Below are positions 25,300 to 38,457 of a stretch of DNA of 64,000 bases, piece after piece (position 1 is the stretch's first letter; every line of letters begins with the position of its first letter). This stretch comes from Sphagnum compactum (Eukaryota; Bryophyta; Sphagnopsida; Sphagnales), in NCBI GenBank assembly GCA_965153455.1, contig OZ234497.1:16485872-16549871 (forward strand). The letters are read 5' to 3'. The position numbers and the translations under genes are program-made. Below the pieces are notes generated by a model that made no database searches, was not told the origin of the DNA, and saw only the letters and a list, made by a program, of their open reading frames with translations.

Positions 25300-28200
25300 C
25301 TCCTTATAGAACTCTTCTCCTTCGCAAGTCACGCTCATCGCATGCAGAGTTGTATCTTTGCAGCTGCCTCTGACTCACAAGCTCAACCAGTAGATTCTTG
25401 ATGTTCCCAGCAAATCTAAAAACTGGATATATCAAACTTCTCAAGATCTGGGCTGCTGAATGCCGGTATGTTCAAAGGACTGCACCTGCACCATGAGTTT
25501 CTTGTAAATCTATTATGCTTTACTTTGTTAATCATCAGTGTTCTGCAGCAGTGAAGAAGTACATTTGCAGCCGTGTGCTTGTACATTGAACATCAGTACT
25601 AAGCTCATGTATGGAGCTCTGGAGCTCTGTTGTACTTGTATATATATATGTATCTAATCTATCACCAGAATTGATCTAAATTTTGTAGAAACTATTGCAG
25701 ATTTAGAAAGTCTCGTCATGGTGATTACATACATGTATGGCGTAAAAGGGTGCAGCATCTAGATCCAGATCTTCTAACACTCTTGTGCTGCAGCAAGATC
25801 ACTTGTGATCCTATAAACTGTGCACGACACAGGACTGTAATTTTCTTTTTCTGTTTGCTTCTGATCACACCCTGCAACAAGCTGAGACCATGGTGGAAAT
25901 AATGTTAGTGTCAAATTAGTCTCCCAAACATTTTAAATAGATCTATTAGACCAGTATTCATTTCTCTTCAGTAAGCCCTCATAAACCGATGACCGTAACA
26001 TAATAAACTAGACAGTCTTAAGTTTTCAAAATTATCTCCTGCATGAGTTTTTAAAAATTCAGCTGCATTGATCGTACATGCCAGGATTCTTTCATTTGTT
26101 GACAGATCTAGTATCTAGATCATCTATACACAAAATCCTGATCTGCAATCTTTATTACTACTCCATTGCTTTACTTGGATGTCGTCCTGCAGCCTGCAGT
26201 AGTAGTGCTGGAAATATATATATATGCTTTGTGGACTCTTTCATTCGAGCTGAAATATGAACTTAGGATATGTAGTCCTGAGATGTTGAACACCTAATCC
26301 AATTATGAATCCATTCCTCTGAATTGAATGAGGAGCGCACTGGAAATAAAAGAACATTAACCTATGTGCCTGGCTCTAATTTTGCTACCAAGGAAACATC
26401 ACTTGATCATATTCTAGAATTCTGGGGGGCTAATTTTAAGACCACATTCAATTTATGGTGGTTACAATTACTTGTGTCATGGTTCAGCCTTTCAGAATCT
26501 GTTCAATATACAAACAGATCACAAGTTCCCAGGAACTCAAAAATTATTATTACATGTTGTGTAAATTTAAGTTCCTGCAAAATTTTGCAACTGATCAATG
26601 CAGATGATGATCATAATCTTTTATTTAAATAGTTTTCAAAACCAGTGATTCACTGCAACAACAAAATGACAACTAAAATTAATCTCTAGAACTTTTCAAC
26701 AACATTACAATTAAAGTTAATCTCTGCTTATCTAGATGCCTAGATTAAATATTTTGAATCAATGGACAAACTTCTTTTCTATGGTTTATAACATAGTGAA
26801 ATTATGATCATTGTTTGAACAGTACAATTGTAGGCTAGGCCTGTATAGACAGATGTACAAGAAGGATGAGCACTGGGAACAAAATAATAATTAGCATGCA
26901 ATTCAATCATCATAAATTGTAGACAACTTAACTCTATCGTGAACCAGCAAATTAATGTGCATCTAGGAAAGATGTTTATGTACTTGAGTGCATTCGAATT
27001 AATGATATTTTGCATACCTTTTGAATAATATTGGTACTTGTTGGGTGCAACATGTAATTGGAAGGATGATGATCTCATATCTTTAATGGGCAATCAATTA
27101 CACACATGTTTGAGCAATCTTATATGAGCATGGTACAATACACAGGAAAAAGTAGTTTGCTAACCGTCCACTGTAAAATTGATCCAGTTGGAAGTGGATC
27201 AAGAGCAGTCTACTTTACCATAACTGCACCCTACATTACTATTCCACAATTATGAGAGGATATTAATATAGTCTGCAAAGCACAGAGGAAATCATATAAA
27301 CGAGTTCCCCTGCACAAATCAGAAGTACAAAGTGATCAGGCTTAATCATGAACTCCTCGAATTTATGACATTACTCAAGAATAAAACAAAATTACAAACT
27401 CAATTTCCAAAACTGAAATCTCTGTACTTGAAGTTTTCCCTTACTCAAAAGTTGCATATAAAACTGTGACATCTCTTGTAACTAGCCCAGCAGCTGATAG
27501 GACTGTAGTAATATTACCCAACTAACTCATAATGCACGATGAATGCAACTCTTGTAAACTGGATGAAAATGGAGAAATTTCTATTTTGAACCATGGAAGT
27601 TCTTAACTGAAAAGTTTGGGTCATCAATGGGATGTGATTGAAAACAATATCTATTCAGGGAATTTATCAAAATGTATATTACAAAAGATTTTTACATGTA
27701 CGTATGAAAACCAAACCATTTACTTGTTTAATCAGTCAAATAGCTAATATGCTGAAACTATGTTTTGCATGATTGTTTCAAATATTCAATCCCAGTGTAG
27801 TTTTGTAATGTCATTCATTTTTGCTAACATCTAAAATGAGTTTGAGAACATATTTAATAATCAAAGACATGAAACAGTGTGAATTATAACCAAACCAATT
27901 TCATTGAAATGACATATAAAATTCGTTACAAAAGTAAAACATTAATTGTGCAAATTACACAATCTCATTTCCATTTGTGCCCGACCTTGGGCTTCGCAAA
28001 GCCCCTCTGCTGATAAATATGTCTAGAATGATTAACAGTTGTGAACCATTTGTGGGAGAAAAGAAATATTTGACCTGATGAGTCAGTTGATGTAGGTGTT
28101 CTTACCTTCACTGAATGGGCCCTATGGGGCTGATTGTGCCAGGTGCACCTCAAATGAAAATTCTGATGCAGTGATCATCAAACCGCTATGTTATTCCCCA

Positions 28201-30899
28201 ACTATAATAGAAATCATCATCTTTCAGAATTAGATCATGACAACAACACTAATGAAGCATCTGTTATGAACTGATTGTACTGCAAGATCTCTCCAGTTAA
28301 TGCTACACAAGGGGTATATGCATCATCATGTTTCTTACTCAAATCCATGGATTGAGACAATCACAACTGCTCAATAAATAATTTCATGCAGTATTTATCA
28401 AACTGCTATGTTAATATTTTCCACTTGATATGAGTCATATCATTGAGAGAACAATCATAACAAGAGAAAATGCTCCACATAATCTACTCCTACTTCATTA
28501 AATTTCAATGCTCATCTCCAACTAACCAAAACCTTTCCAGACAAGCAGCAGAAAGAAAACCCACAGGTTCTTCACCCATTGCTTGCTTCTCTTGTTGTGT
28601 TTGGTCTCAGAACAGACTTGTTGCTGCCCCCTGAGGTACACGACGAGTGATCAGAACATCTTTGGATGGACGGTCATTATTTGAAGAAGACTCTGTGTTT
28701 CCACCTCAATGGTTGCTTCATTCTGCAGGGACGGGGACAAGCATTGGGACACATAAAGCATGCCCTGATTCAAGTCCATCAACACTGTCATATACAGAGG
28801 GATCACAAAATATGTTCAGAGTACAGATTGGCATACTTTGGCACATGTGTGCACCCCTCTAAGTACCATTAAAAGACATGTTTTGTCCAAAGAATAATAG
28901 GAAATCATTCAGAGCATAAAGAGAATCGCCATTGTGAATTGTACTGACCTCATTATAAGCAGAAGTGTTGATCATTTATATTAGAAAATTGGGCTTTGGC
29001 AGATGATGAAGCTCCAGTTTTGAAGGGTTGCCGTGGTGCCAAGTGCAAGGTAACAACACTCTTTGATCCCTTGAGCACCTGTACTTCTCTTGGTCATCAT
29101 GCTTTCAGGATATAGACCCATCTGTTCCACTGTCTGCTTTCAACATCCGCTTCTCTGTGAATGCAGATTGATTTTCTGTGTTCTGTCAGCTAAATGTGAA
29201 TTGATTAATACAATCAAGTGCTATGCAGAGTGCAACAGAACAATCAAGTCAAGTATCTCATAATTAGTTGCATCTGATTCAGTTGAATCTATCCAATGTC
29301 ATGAGCCACAAGTGAGGAATTGATTGATCTTATAGGTAGCTCATTCAACCAACTTCAAGTATCTTTAGATCCTCCTTCCATTCTTGGATACAAATTGCCA
29401 TTGTAAGCATTCACATCATTAGGTCACATCTTAACTTGGATTATACGCTCTGTAAACTTTAGCTTATCTAGAAGATCCTGAATCTCTGGAAAGCTTCTGA
29501 AATTTCTGAAAGAATCAAGACTAACCAATCACATGTACCTGCTGTTGAGTAATCAACGACTCAAACGAGGTCATTCCCAAGCATTGAGTCAAATAACAAA
29601 TGAGCTGAATTCGTTTATGTACTTCAGGCAGATTCCCCTTGCAACCGCTCGTTTCGGCATTTCATCGGACCACCAAGTCACAGCAAGCTTTGTGAGTAAC
29701 AGGGATAAATGAAGTACCTCCACTCTATCACACAATCTTGCGAGAATCAGATGTGAAGTAGCACGAGAGCAAGAGATGAGAGTAGGCCAGACATGCGTGA
29801 TTGTTGTACCACATCTTGTGGGTATAGATGACACCCTCAGATGCTCCACATTAGAATGCAACCGGAGGTGCATATTCAAAGGATAAGCTCAAAATAGGTG
29901 AGTGTCATGCGGAGGGAAATGCCTTGTGAAAATCCAGGAGCTTCTATGTAAAGCCCATGAGGGAGATTTTCAAGTTCTGTGACGTGGTGTGCAAGCTGGA
30001 CAAGCAGGTCCTTTTACAAAAGAATGAGGAAACTAGATTTCCCACCGCTCCCAGAAATGCGTCCCCTACTGATTTCTCGCTCTTTCTGCATCTTTTTCTC
30101 ATTTTGGGCCATTCAATTCTCAATTAATTTTTTTTTCCAGTCATGAGCATTTTAGTGTCTTGCTTTGCCTGGATCTCAGAATTCTAAACAAGCACCTCGT
30201 CGCATAATGGCTATGCCGTTTAAATGACATCCATAAGATGATAAATATTCAACGTACAAAATTGGAAGCGCATGTCGGTTAGCAGCTTTAGCATGCTGAA
30301 GCTCAAATGGATACTTCACTTATGTCCGAAACTTTTCTATAGTGGACTCCACATGACCCTAGAACGTAGGGATACCAAACTTTGGACCGTTTATGAGTTC
30401 ATCACAATGTCTCTACTCTCTACCCTGAAGAGCAGAGCAAACAAAGATTTGCGGCAACATGGAAAGTGCTTCTGAACATTTTAGCTTCACCAAGGAAACG
30501 CGAATCTCATCTCCTGACAGCATTATTGCTGCAAAGTTCTACAAAGTGAACAGGTTTCGCATTCACCAAGGAGCTCGCTCAATGGCGCTTCTGTCCTTCG
30601 AAGGAGGCTTGTCTCACTGTTACGATAAAAAGCGGCACTGGGGTTTGCAAGTTTGGCATATAAGTGAAGAAGACTTGCGATTTCTTCACGCCATCAGTTG
30701 AAGAGATGGCGCATCTTCTTGTTGAGGATGCTGACATCCTTTTCCGATCTCGGGCTTCCACGTACGCTCGGGAAATCATTCATGCTAAAAAGTGTCCCAA
30801 CGTTCCAACCCTAAGAAAGGCGGAGTCCTCCGTGGTAGGACGACTAAACGCGATGCAAACAAGTCGACGAGATCGATGATGGGACAACAAGCTTGCCAA
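25300..30899. other. long intergenic region, no gene recognised
   Basis: About 5.6 kb hold no recognisable domain. Open frames up to 104 codons have no family signature and no convincing splice partners. The last kilobase before 30,900 becomes less AT-rich, as expected near the promoter of the gene starting at 30982. Confidence 0.45.
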
Positions 30900-30981
30900 G
30901 TTCAAATGCAAGCCACACAGAGAGAGATACACGCACAGAGAACAGAGAGAGCTTCATCGCTTTCTCGCCTTTCCTCGAACT
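30900..30981 (+). promoter_or_regulatory. 5' leader of the NTF2-like gene
   Basis: A GA-rich stretch (ACAGAGAGAGATAC and AACAGAGAGAGCTTC) followed by a CT-rich stretch (GCTTTCTCGCCTTTCCTCG) runs up to the start codon. This composition is common in plant 5' untranslated leaders. The start context is ACTATGGCG, with G at +4. Confidence 0.4.
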
Positions 30982-33633
30982 ATGGCGTCTTTTAGTTGCG
31001 TCATAGGCCCAGTATCACACACTTCCAATTTCTGCCTCGATTTCAGAAGCTCCAGAAGAGTCTCAATTAGCTCCAATGTTGCGCTGCAAAGGAATCGAAC
31101 CTTTTTCTCCGGGGGAAGAATTTTGACGCTGCAACCTCCGCATCAGTCCAGAAGAAGCTTGAAGATGGCAACCTCGCAGATCGAGAAGAATGTGGACCTA
31201 AGAGGTGAACAAGACTCAAACGGAGTCGGAGCCGCAGCGTCGACGAATCTTGTTCAACCTCAGAAAGGTGCTGCTGAGATTGTGCAGGAATTTTATGCAG
31301 CTTTCAACAGGCGTGAGATTGACACAATTGGTGAACTCTTTGCTGAAGACTCTGTGTACGAAGATTTGGTTTTCCCGAAACCTTTCTCAGGCAGACAGGT
31401 ACAGTTCTTGCTTCTTCTCATCATCTGCGTGCCTTGTCCGTGCTTCTTCCTACAGCCATCTTCTTCGTTCAAGGATCTCCAGTTCTCGCATCTTCGTCCT
31501 TCAATCTTGATTTCCAAGTGGAAAGTCTCAAAAACCCCGGATCTAGAACTTGATTTCTACAGTGAGTGAGCTCTCATACTGGAAGTATAGAGGATTCTTC
31601 ATACATCATCATATTGTTGTTTGCTTGTAACGCTCCCGCCGATGTTGTGTTTTCTTCCAAGGAGTCTTCGCGATGTTATGTTTTCCCGCAACAATTCTCC
31701 CGATATTTTGTTTTCTTCTAAGGATTCTCCCGTTGTTATGTTTTCTCGCAAGCATTCTCCCGATATTGTGTTTTTTCCTAAGGATTCTCCCGATGTTGTG
31801 TTTTCTTGTACCGATTCTACCTCTCCCTGCATTTTCATAAACACTTCAGAAGTTTATCCTTGCAAACTAGTTGCGATGCATAATGATTAGATCCTAAACT
31901 GGCTGCAAATCCTCTAGCATGAGCCATGACCGAACAAAACCTTGATTTTTGTATTTAGTTCTTTCCCAAAGATCCTCCTGTGTGACACCTCTGAAAATCT
32001 TCATTTGTCATGTAGTGATGTCCAGAGGTAAATCTTATCATTTTCTCTCATAGTTTTATCAAGCTCAGTTTGCAGCAATTGAGGTTGAGTAGATTGCATT
32101 ATGAAAGGTTTGCATGTTTTTGACACTGATTATTGCATGATCTTCTCCTCCTCTACATCAAGCATTCCTAGAGTGCAGTATGGAATTTTGATTCTGTCAT
32201 TGTAGGTAGTACTTTGCAACTAGACCTTTACCTTCACAGTTTCTTGTACTCACTTCCTTTTCCTATTAGAGTGTCAGCCTATTGTGGAAAACAGAAATCA
32301 TTAGCAGTTTTTGTGAGTTATGCAGAGCACTTCTTGTTGCAGTTTTGTGGTTTTGTCAGCATCGGAAATGTCTTGCTGCTCTATTTTTTTGTTTAGAAGC
32401 TCCTGCAATGTATTTACACAAGTTTTTGTTTGTTTGTTTGTTTGTTTGTCTACTTCTAGAGCATGGATTTCCATCTGTCATGGCAGCCAGCTTGTTTGCA
32501 ATAGTTGAAGGATCTCAAGACTTCAGTAAATCTAGACACTTCTCAGCCTTATAACGATTGTTGCAGTATCATCTTTGTGCATGTATGTTTGAAACAGATG
32601 TATTGCACCACTTTTGTATGACACCAGCTGAATGCTCTGAAACCTCTACTCTGTATCTTTCTATCTTTGTAGGCCATATTGGAGTTTTTCCAGAAATTTA
32701 TGGACTCAGTGGGACCTGAATTGGAATTCAGAATTGATGACATCAGTAGTGGTGATCCATCAGCAACAGGTGTTGTATGGCATCTTGGTAAGCACAGCAT
32801 GTCGATTTGTCAAAATGTAATGCAATTGTTTTGGAGTTTCTCAAAGGAACAAGAATTTCATACTGGGTTGATTGTGAAACAGAGTGGAGAGGCAAACAGT
32901 TTCCATTCAGCAAGGGCTGCAGTTTCTACCGATGTGATATTATTGAAGGCCAACGACAAATTATGTATGAGTTCCTTGCTGCATTTATGATATGATGTGT
33001 GATTTCATAACCAATTTGCTTCAGGTGGACTGCTGTCTTTGTGGAAAACAGAGGTTTTAGATCAATGTTGAACAGACCCAACAAATAGATGGCAAGTTCA
33101 CAAGAGTGTAATCTGGGACCATAGAAATATCATAAACTTTGTGTCTCGACCTGCCTCAAACACTAAACAATATAAGGGATGGCCATCATCTTTCACTGAT
33201 GCAGTTATGGAAGGGATGCTGTTGAACCTGCTACCAAGCCTGGTGATTTCACTCTCGTAAGTATGCCCAAACAATATACAATGCTGTAGATAAGGAAGAG
33301 CTTTATTTCTGCACCATAGAACCCATGAGTCCTTCTATAGCATTCGTATTGGGATGCATGGAAATAATCAATCAAAGGAGTCAACACATCAACAACTATC
33401 ACTCCTAGTAAAACTGCTGCTAGTGCAGAAGGTTTTGTGAAGATCTTTGTATAATTGACCTGATTGTATGTTTAACACAGGACTTGAATCTGTGAGATAG
33501 ATTATGAATTAAAATCAAACTTAAATCTGAGTCATTGCTAATAATGTTTCTTTTCGAAGCTTTTTTGCAGATAGCGATAAAGGGAGTTGCTGCTTTATTG
33601 CGACAATTTCCATCCCTTGCAGACCGGTTCTAG
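30982..33633 (+). CDS. SnoaL/NTF2-like domain protein, probably plastid-targeted
   Basis: Five exons give 242 aa: 30982-31398, 32673-32787, 32883-32964, 33205-33256 and 33571-33633 (TAG). All introns are GT-AG and phases are consistent (0, 1, 2, 0). Residues 1-90 are Ser/Arg-rich with almost no acidic residues in the first 65, as in a chloroplast transit peptide. From about residue 96 the sequence is an NTF2-fold domain: AAEIVQEFYAAFNRREI, DSVYEDLVFPKPFSGR, AILEFFQKF, IDDISS, GVVWHLEWRGKQFPFSKGCS, IIYGRDAVEPATKPGD, ending LLRQFPSLADRF. This layout matches plant chloroplast SnoaL-like/NTF2-like family proteins, whose biochemical role is not established. Length is typical for them. The splice joins restore conserved residues exactly (HL-E-W across intron 2, QIIYGRD across intron 3), which supports the model. 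The 1.27-kb first intron contains a 30-bp tandem repeat. Confidence 0.9.
31642..31830. repeat. 30-bp tandem repeat with alternating subtypes, in intron 1
   Basis: About six units of the form ATGTTGTGTTTTCTTCTAAG then GATTCTCCCG. They alternate between a TCTTCTAAGGATTC type and a TCTCGCAAGCATTC type, giving a 60-bp higher-order period. Both strands stay open through the array (89 codons plus, 81 codons minus) simply because the unit is 30 bp. Confidence 0.8.
32422..32450. repeat. (TTTG)n microsatellite in intron 1
   Basis: TTTTTGTTTG extends to about six TTTG units and is followed by TCTACTTC. It lies 220 bp upstream of the exon 2 acceptor. Confidence 0.85.
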
Positions 33634-34619
33634 ACATCAGAAGAAGTGGTCTGCTGTATTCTTAAACTATTCTCCCTACTTGTGCACAGGCCTCTCTCAT
33701 AAGCAGGCTGTTCTGTTAGGAGGGGAAGATCATCTCTACTTCGGACCTACACAAAATGGTGCTGTGACACGGCTGACCAGTATGGATCAGCCAGTGTTAG
33801 GAGATACAACAATTACAATTTATGAAACACATACTTCAACTCCCCATGAGGCAATCCATGCCTTCATATGAGATGGATACACTCACTTTTTGCTGATTCT
33901 AGCAAATTGGTTGATAGACAGCAGCAGGAGCCGGAACGATTTTTATTATCTTCCAACACTAATGTACCAAACCCAGACACGAAACAGCCTTTTAAACAGT
34001 TAAGCACCTGGGTTCTGTCCCTCTGTGTGCATTGAAACTTGGCAATGCAGATACCCATAGGTTTCATCCATGCTGTTAGTGTATGCACACCTCTTGCTTA
34101 TCCTGCTATTGTAAGGTGTTTCACATTGAGCAGTGGCTATTCGTTAATGAATCTTCCCTAGTTGCAAGATTGTGAGCTTGAAATGCTGGAACTGAGGAAC
34201 AAAAGAAGCCTGTATGAAGACCAAGAGGTTGGCAGTAGGTTTTTCGTTCATAGGTGTGTTTCTTTATATGAGGTTTGTCCTGTTGTAAAGATGAGTTCAA
34301 TTCATTGCTTAGTCTAAATGCTCCAAACAATTTCTTTGTGCATTTGACCACAAAAAAGTTTGTCCTCCCAAAACCAACAATCAGATTTTTGTTGGTTCCA
34401 GGTCAACACAAATTGGTGCCAAATGCAACACAATCCTAGTTAGAGGGATACATCCTATCTTCCTTAGGTTAATAGAATCCAATCTGGATATTGTGAAGTT
34501 CATGCTTTGAACATCAACACAAGGGGATAAAAGTGAAAATTTTGCACCGAAAAAATATATCGCCTATCATTTCATAGAGCATATATTGCTCTCTCTCTTG
34601 TAGGAGGAACCTCAATGTT

Positions 34620-35450
34620 ATATTAAAGTACATGATCTAGAACACAAAGAAAACATCAGTATTTCTCCTCACAAATCTCCTACGGCACTTGATTGTTCAA
34701 AACAAGTGTCCAAAGGCCCTTTGGAATAGTTGTGTTTGATCAAATGTATCCAAGGTCCAATTCAATATTAAGTGATATTGCAGAATATAGAGTAGGACAT
34801 AAGGAAAACCTCAGTGTTTCTCTTTGCAAGTCAACATCACATGATTATTCAAAACACATGCCCAATAGCCCATTGGAAACAGTTGTGTTGGAAAGATTTC
34901 TTCAAATGTATCCGATTTCCAATTCCACATCAATTGATATAGGACAATACAGTGTAGGACATAAGGAAAACATCAGTATTTCTCCTCACAAGTCTCCTAC
35001 ATCACATGATTATTCAAAACATGTGTCCAGTAGCCTATTGGAAATAGTTGTGTTTGGAAGATTTCTTCAATTGCCTCCAAGTTCCAATTCAATGTCAAAT
35101 GAATATTGATCATGGTCTAGAAAATGAGGAGAACATCAGTATTTATTCTCACAAATCTCCTACATGACATGATTATTCAAAACATGTGTCCAATAGCCCA
35201 TTGGAAATAGTTGTGTTTGAAAGATTTTGTCAAATACACCCAATCTCCAATTCGCTACCAAGTAATAATGAACAGTACAATCTAGATCATAAGGAAAACA
35301 TGAATATATCTTCTCAGGAATCTCCTACATCACATGATTGCTCAAAGCATGCGTCCAGTAGCCTTTTGGAAAATAGTTGTGCTTGAAAGATTCTTCAAAT
35401 GCTTCCAAGTTCTTTCCATGGAGTATGTGTCATGTATGGTACTGGAAGTA
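34620..35450. repeat. 155-166 bp tandem repeat array, five copies, coding-like
   Basis: The anchor CATAAGGAAAACATCAGT recurs near 34643, 34798, 34960, 35122 and 35288. Spacing is about 155, 162, 162 and 166 bp. Copies 1-3 share one open frame (34693-35109) whose peptide repeats HKEN..S, SHDYSKH, LE.VV..RFLQ.YP.SNS about every 54 residues. Copies 4 and 5 are open in another frame. I recognise no protein family, and no splice or start signals single it out as a gene. It lies 1 kb downstream of the NTF2-like gene. It could be satellite-like DNA or a decayed repeat protein. Confidence 0.7.
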
Positions 35451-37525
35451 GTTGTAAATATTCATGCCAATTATTATATCCTTAAAATAGTTGTAACTAT
35501 TCGTTCCAAAATAGGCAAAAGCTGAAAATTCACCACAAAGATGCCAAGTTTCTTAACCACAGGATTCTAAGAAATCACAGGTGTTACCCTCAAAATATGA
35601 CTATGCCCCAAATTGAACAGAAAACATTTCATTTCTGATTTTCTAAGTCTTGGTCTAATTATATAATCTGACCCAATATTCAAAATTTCAATCATTAGAG
35701 TTGCTCCAATTTAAGTGTCCTCAATTTTGCTTCAATGTCCAAAACTCATTATTTTCATAATCAATGCTGAACATGGGCATCAGGTGGCATGTCCAGCATT
35801 TATTCATGTACAGTTTTGCAAGTAGGTAAAAAACATTTACACACACAACATCAATTGATAAAAATAACCATCACCATACAAATCTGATTTGCACAACAAT
35901 CATATGCAATTCTTTTGTAAATTCCTTATATGATTTAAGTAGTTTTAATGTAATTTTGTCCAAATCAACCATTTTTTGTTCATACTTATTCTTCCATTTC
36001 GAACAAATAAGTTCATCCTTTGTGGTATGTATTTTATATAGCATGTCCTACTACTGCATGCACTTCATTAATAGTCTGTTTGATACAGGAAGGCACTCAA
36101 AACAGCAATTCAGATTATTAGGAAATTTGTGGTTTCTGATATGCAAATCTAAAGTCCTCATAACTATCAAAGCAAGTTAGTACAGCATGAAATGACAAAA
36201 TGGAATTTCCATCGTATGGGCCTGCCCTGTGCAAGGGCATTTCACAAGAGAACATGCCCACCCATGAGGTCATTCTGTGTTTGTAAGCCAGCAAGATGAA
36301 AATCACTTTCTAACAACCGTAATGTATGCAACACAATCCCAAGGTTTGACATGGTTTCAGTGCCTAATTGACCTAATGGCGCTTACTCTAATTAGGTTGA
36401 CATCGACCACAGCCCATTGATGACCTTTATCACAAAAAGAATTGCAAACTAGTCATAAATCCCAACCACATTGGGCTATTGGATTGATGTTAACCCACAG
36501 ACACAATATAAGCAACCCCGTTAATGGTTTACTATGAATCAATTGATAGTTTGATAATACTAAATCCTTAATGAATGGATGACCATTCTCTAGACTCATT
36601 GGACCTCACAAGGAATTACATGTCTCCTAACTTCACCCATCAGAACATGGAAGAGCATCCCTAAAATCCAGGAAAAAAGCTTTGTAAATATAGGTTACAG
36701 TATAGTAGCATGGTTCCTATCAGAACAGAACGACATGAAAAGCAGTATGACCCAAAGCATGGAAATCACCACACATGTCTATAACTTGTTGAATATTACT
36801 ATATCTCTCATCTACAAATAGATCATAGTAAATCTTCTCACCAATCCAAGAAAAATAGTCTACCATAGTTCACAGGCCTGGGGATATTGCCTTAAATTGA
36901 AAGCTGCTGTTCACCATAGAACCTTTTTAATTGTTGGCCACTTTCGATGAATTCAACATTATCCAGCATCCTACCTGAAGTTCTAACCAGTAGGTGCTGA
37001 TTTGCACCAAAACTCATGTCTCACTACCACTCATTGCAAATAATTCCAACATTTTGATTTCAAGTAAAGGTTTTGTCCTTTTATCTAAGAATTCTTATGA
37101 AGTTAAATAGAAATTTCACGCAACCAATGAATACCTAGCAAGTGCCAACCTCCAAAATCCATAAATTGAAGTTCTAAGCCTGCGAAAAAAAAATTTGCAG
37201 GTCAGTGAATACTTTACATTTTGGGAGCTAGGAAGGAAAATTGAGAGTCAGATTTGAATCAATGTTAAAATCAAGTCATCTTGGAAGAGAGATTGCTTGT
37301 CAATTCATGCTAAAGTAATACATCTCAGATCTGAATTACGACCTGCATGCAAATTCTGGTATTCAACATTGGTTACACTTGTACAGAATCTCATACTCAT
37401 TCAACTTTGTGTGCAAATTCAATCAGATAGTGTATGAATCACTCAAACAAATTGTCACAAACAACTGACCTCATAATTGTCCAAAGGTGAGATCTTGATC
37501 ACCAATTTCCTGAAGTAAATACTGT
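35451..37525. other. intergenic, no gene recognised
   Basis: No domain is seen. The last few hundred bases before 37526 would contain the 3' untranslated region and polyadenylation site of the minus-strand gene that ends at 37526. Confidence 0.45.
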
Positions 37526-38457
37526 TCACACCCATGATGATTTTCCCAAGGTTTCAATAATTTGATGGACATTGCCATTGTGTGTGCACACTGGCCCTTT
37601 TAAGGTAACTGGCCTTGTTTTCTGTCTGACACATTCAAATCGTGCCCGTCTGTTCCGGTTTCCAGGGTCTGCTGGTACAACCTCACTCAAAAACTCCTCT
37701 GCAATGTCTCCATCATCATCCACTCGCAGCCTCTCTGAATACCACTTCAGACCCTTTGCACACAGAGACACAAATTTGGTATCAGGAAACAACCTTGCTT
37801 TTGTCTTGATACCATATGCCAAATCTCATTGTGGTCCTACATCCATCACTTCCATAGTCTTGTTGTGGACTGTGTTTAAAGGGTGCCTAGTAGGAAAGAA
37901 TGCATGGACATACTCTTGTTGTAACAAATACAGATAATCCCAAACATATGTGCTACAGTTTTTGTTCCTCTTTACTGTATGGATGGTCTGACCAGTTCAA
38001 AAGGTACACCCAAAAACAGAGCACAAAAGTTGATCAAATGCAAAGATTTGAATGACAGTTGAAGGTCCAAGAGAGGTTTGAAGGGACCATGGCCCCAATT
38101 AGATAGCAGAAAGATCTGGAAAGTGCCCTCCACGTGATAGAAGACAGAAAGAATGAGGCTCCAACATGGAAACCAGGAGATCTAAAATAAACAGATTGAT
38201 ATGCAATCAAAATATATCAGAAAGAAATGCACCTGCACTCCACCATTCCCATAAGTGCATTTGGAGACAACTGGAGGGGGGTAATGACGAATTTGACGAA
38301 TCACCGGAGGATCAACTTTGCGTTCTTGAGGAATTGGCACTTTCAATGTGGTTTTTGGCACTTTTTCTGCTACATTTTCTGCAGCCTTTTTTGCTCCTTC
38401 ATTCTTCCTATGACTGTGGCCTGCATGACCAAAAAGCCTACGAAACAGTCCAGCCAT
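37526..38457 (-). CDS. small conserved-looking protein of unknown function, 150 aa, two exons
   Basis: Exon 1 is 38233-38457 and exon 2 is 37526-37753 (TGA), joined in phase 0 by an intron with GTGCAT donor and a TGTGTGCAAAG acceptor. The start has a strong context, AACAATGGCT. Exon 1 begins MAGLFRRLFGHAGHSHRK (basic), passes through a Lys/Glu-rich stretch, then PPVIRQIRHYPPPVVSKCT and YGNGGVQ. Exon 2 continues GLKWYSERLRVDDDGDIAEE and FLSEVVP, a basic NRNRRARF segment, and ends HQIIETLGKSSWV. The DDDGDIAEEFL stretch and the Tyr-Gly-Asn-Gly-Gly exon end look conserved, and the joined reading GGVQ-GLKWY is smooth. I cannot name the family. No signal peptide or membrane segment is present. An upstream acceptor in the same frame (near 37800) would add about 20 residues. 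Confidence 0.55.
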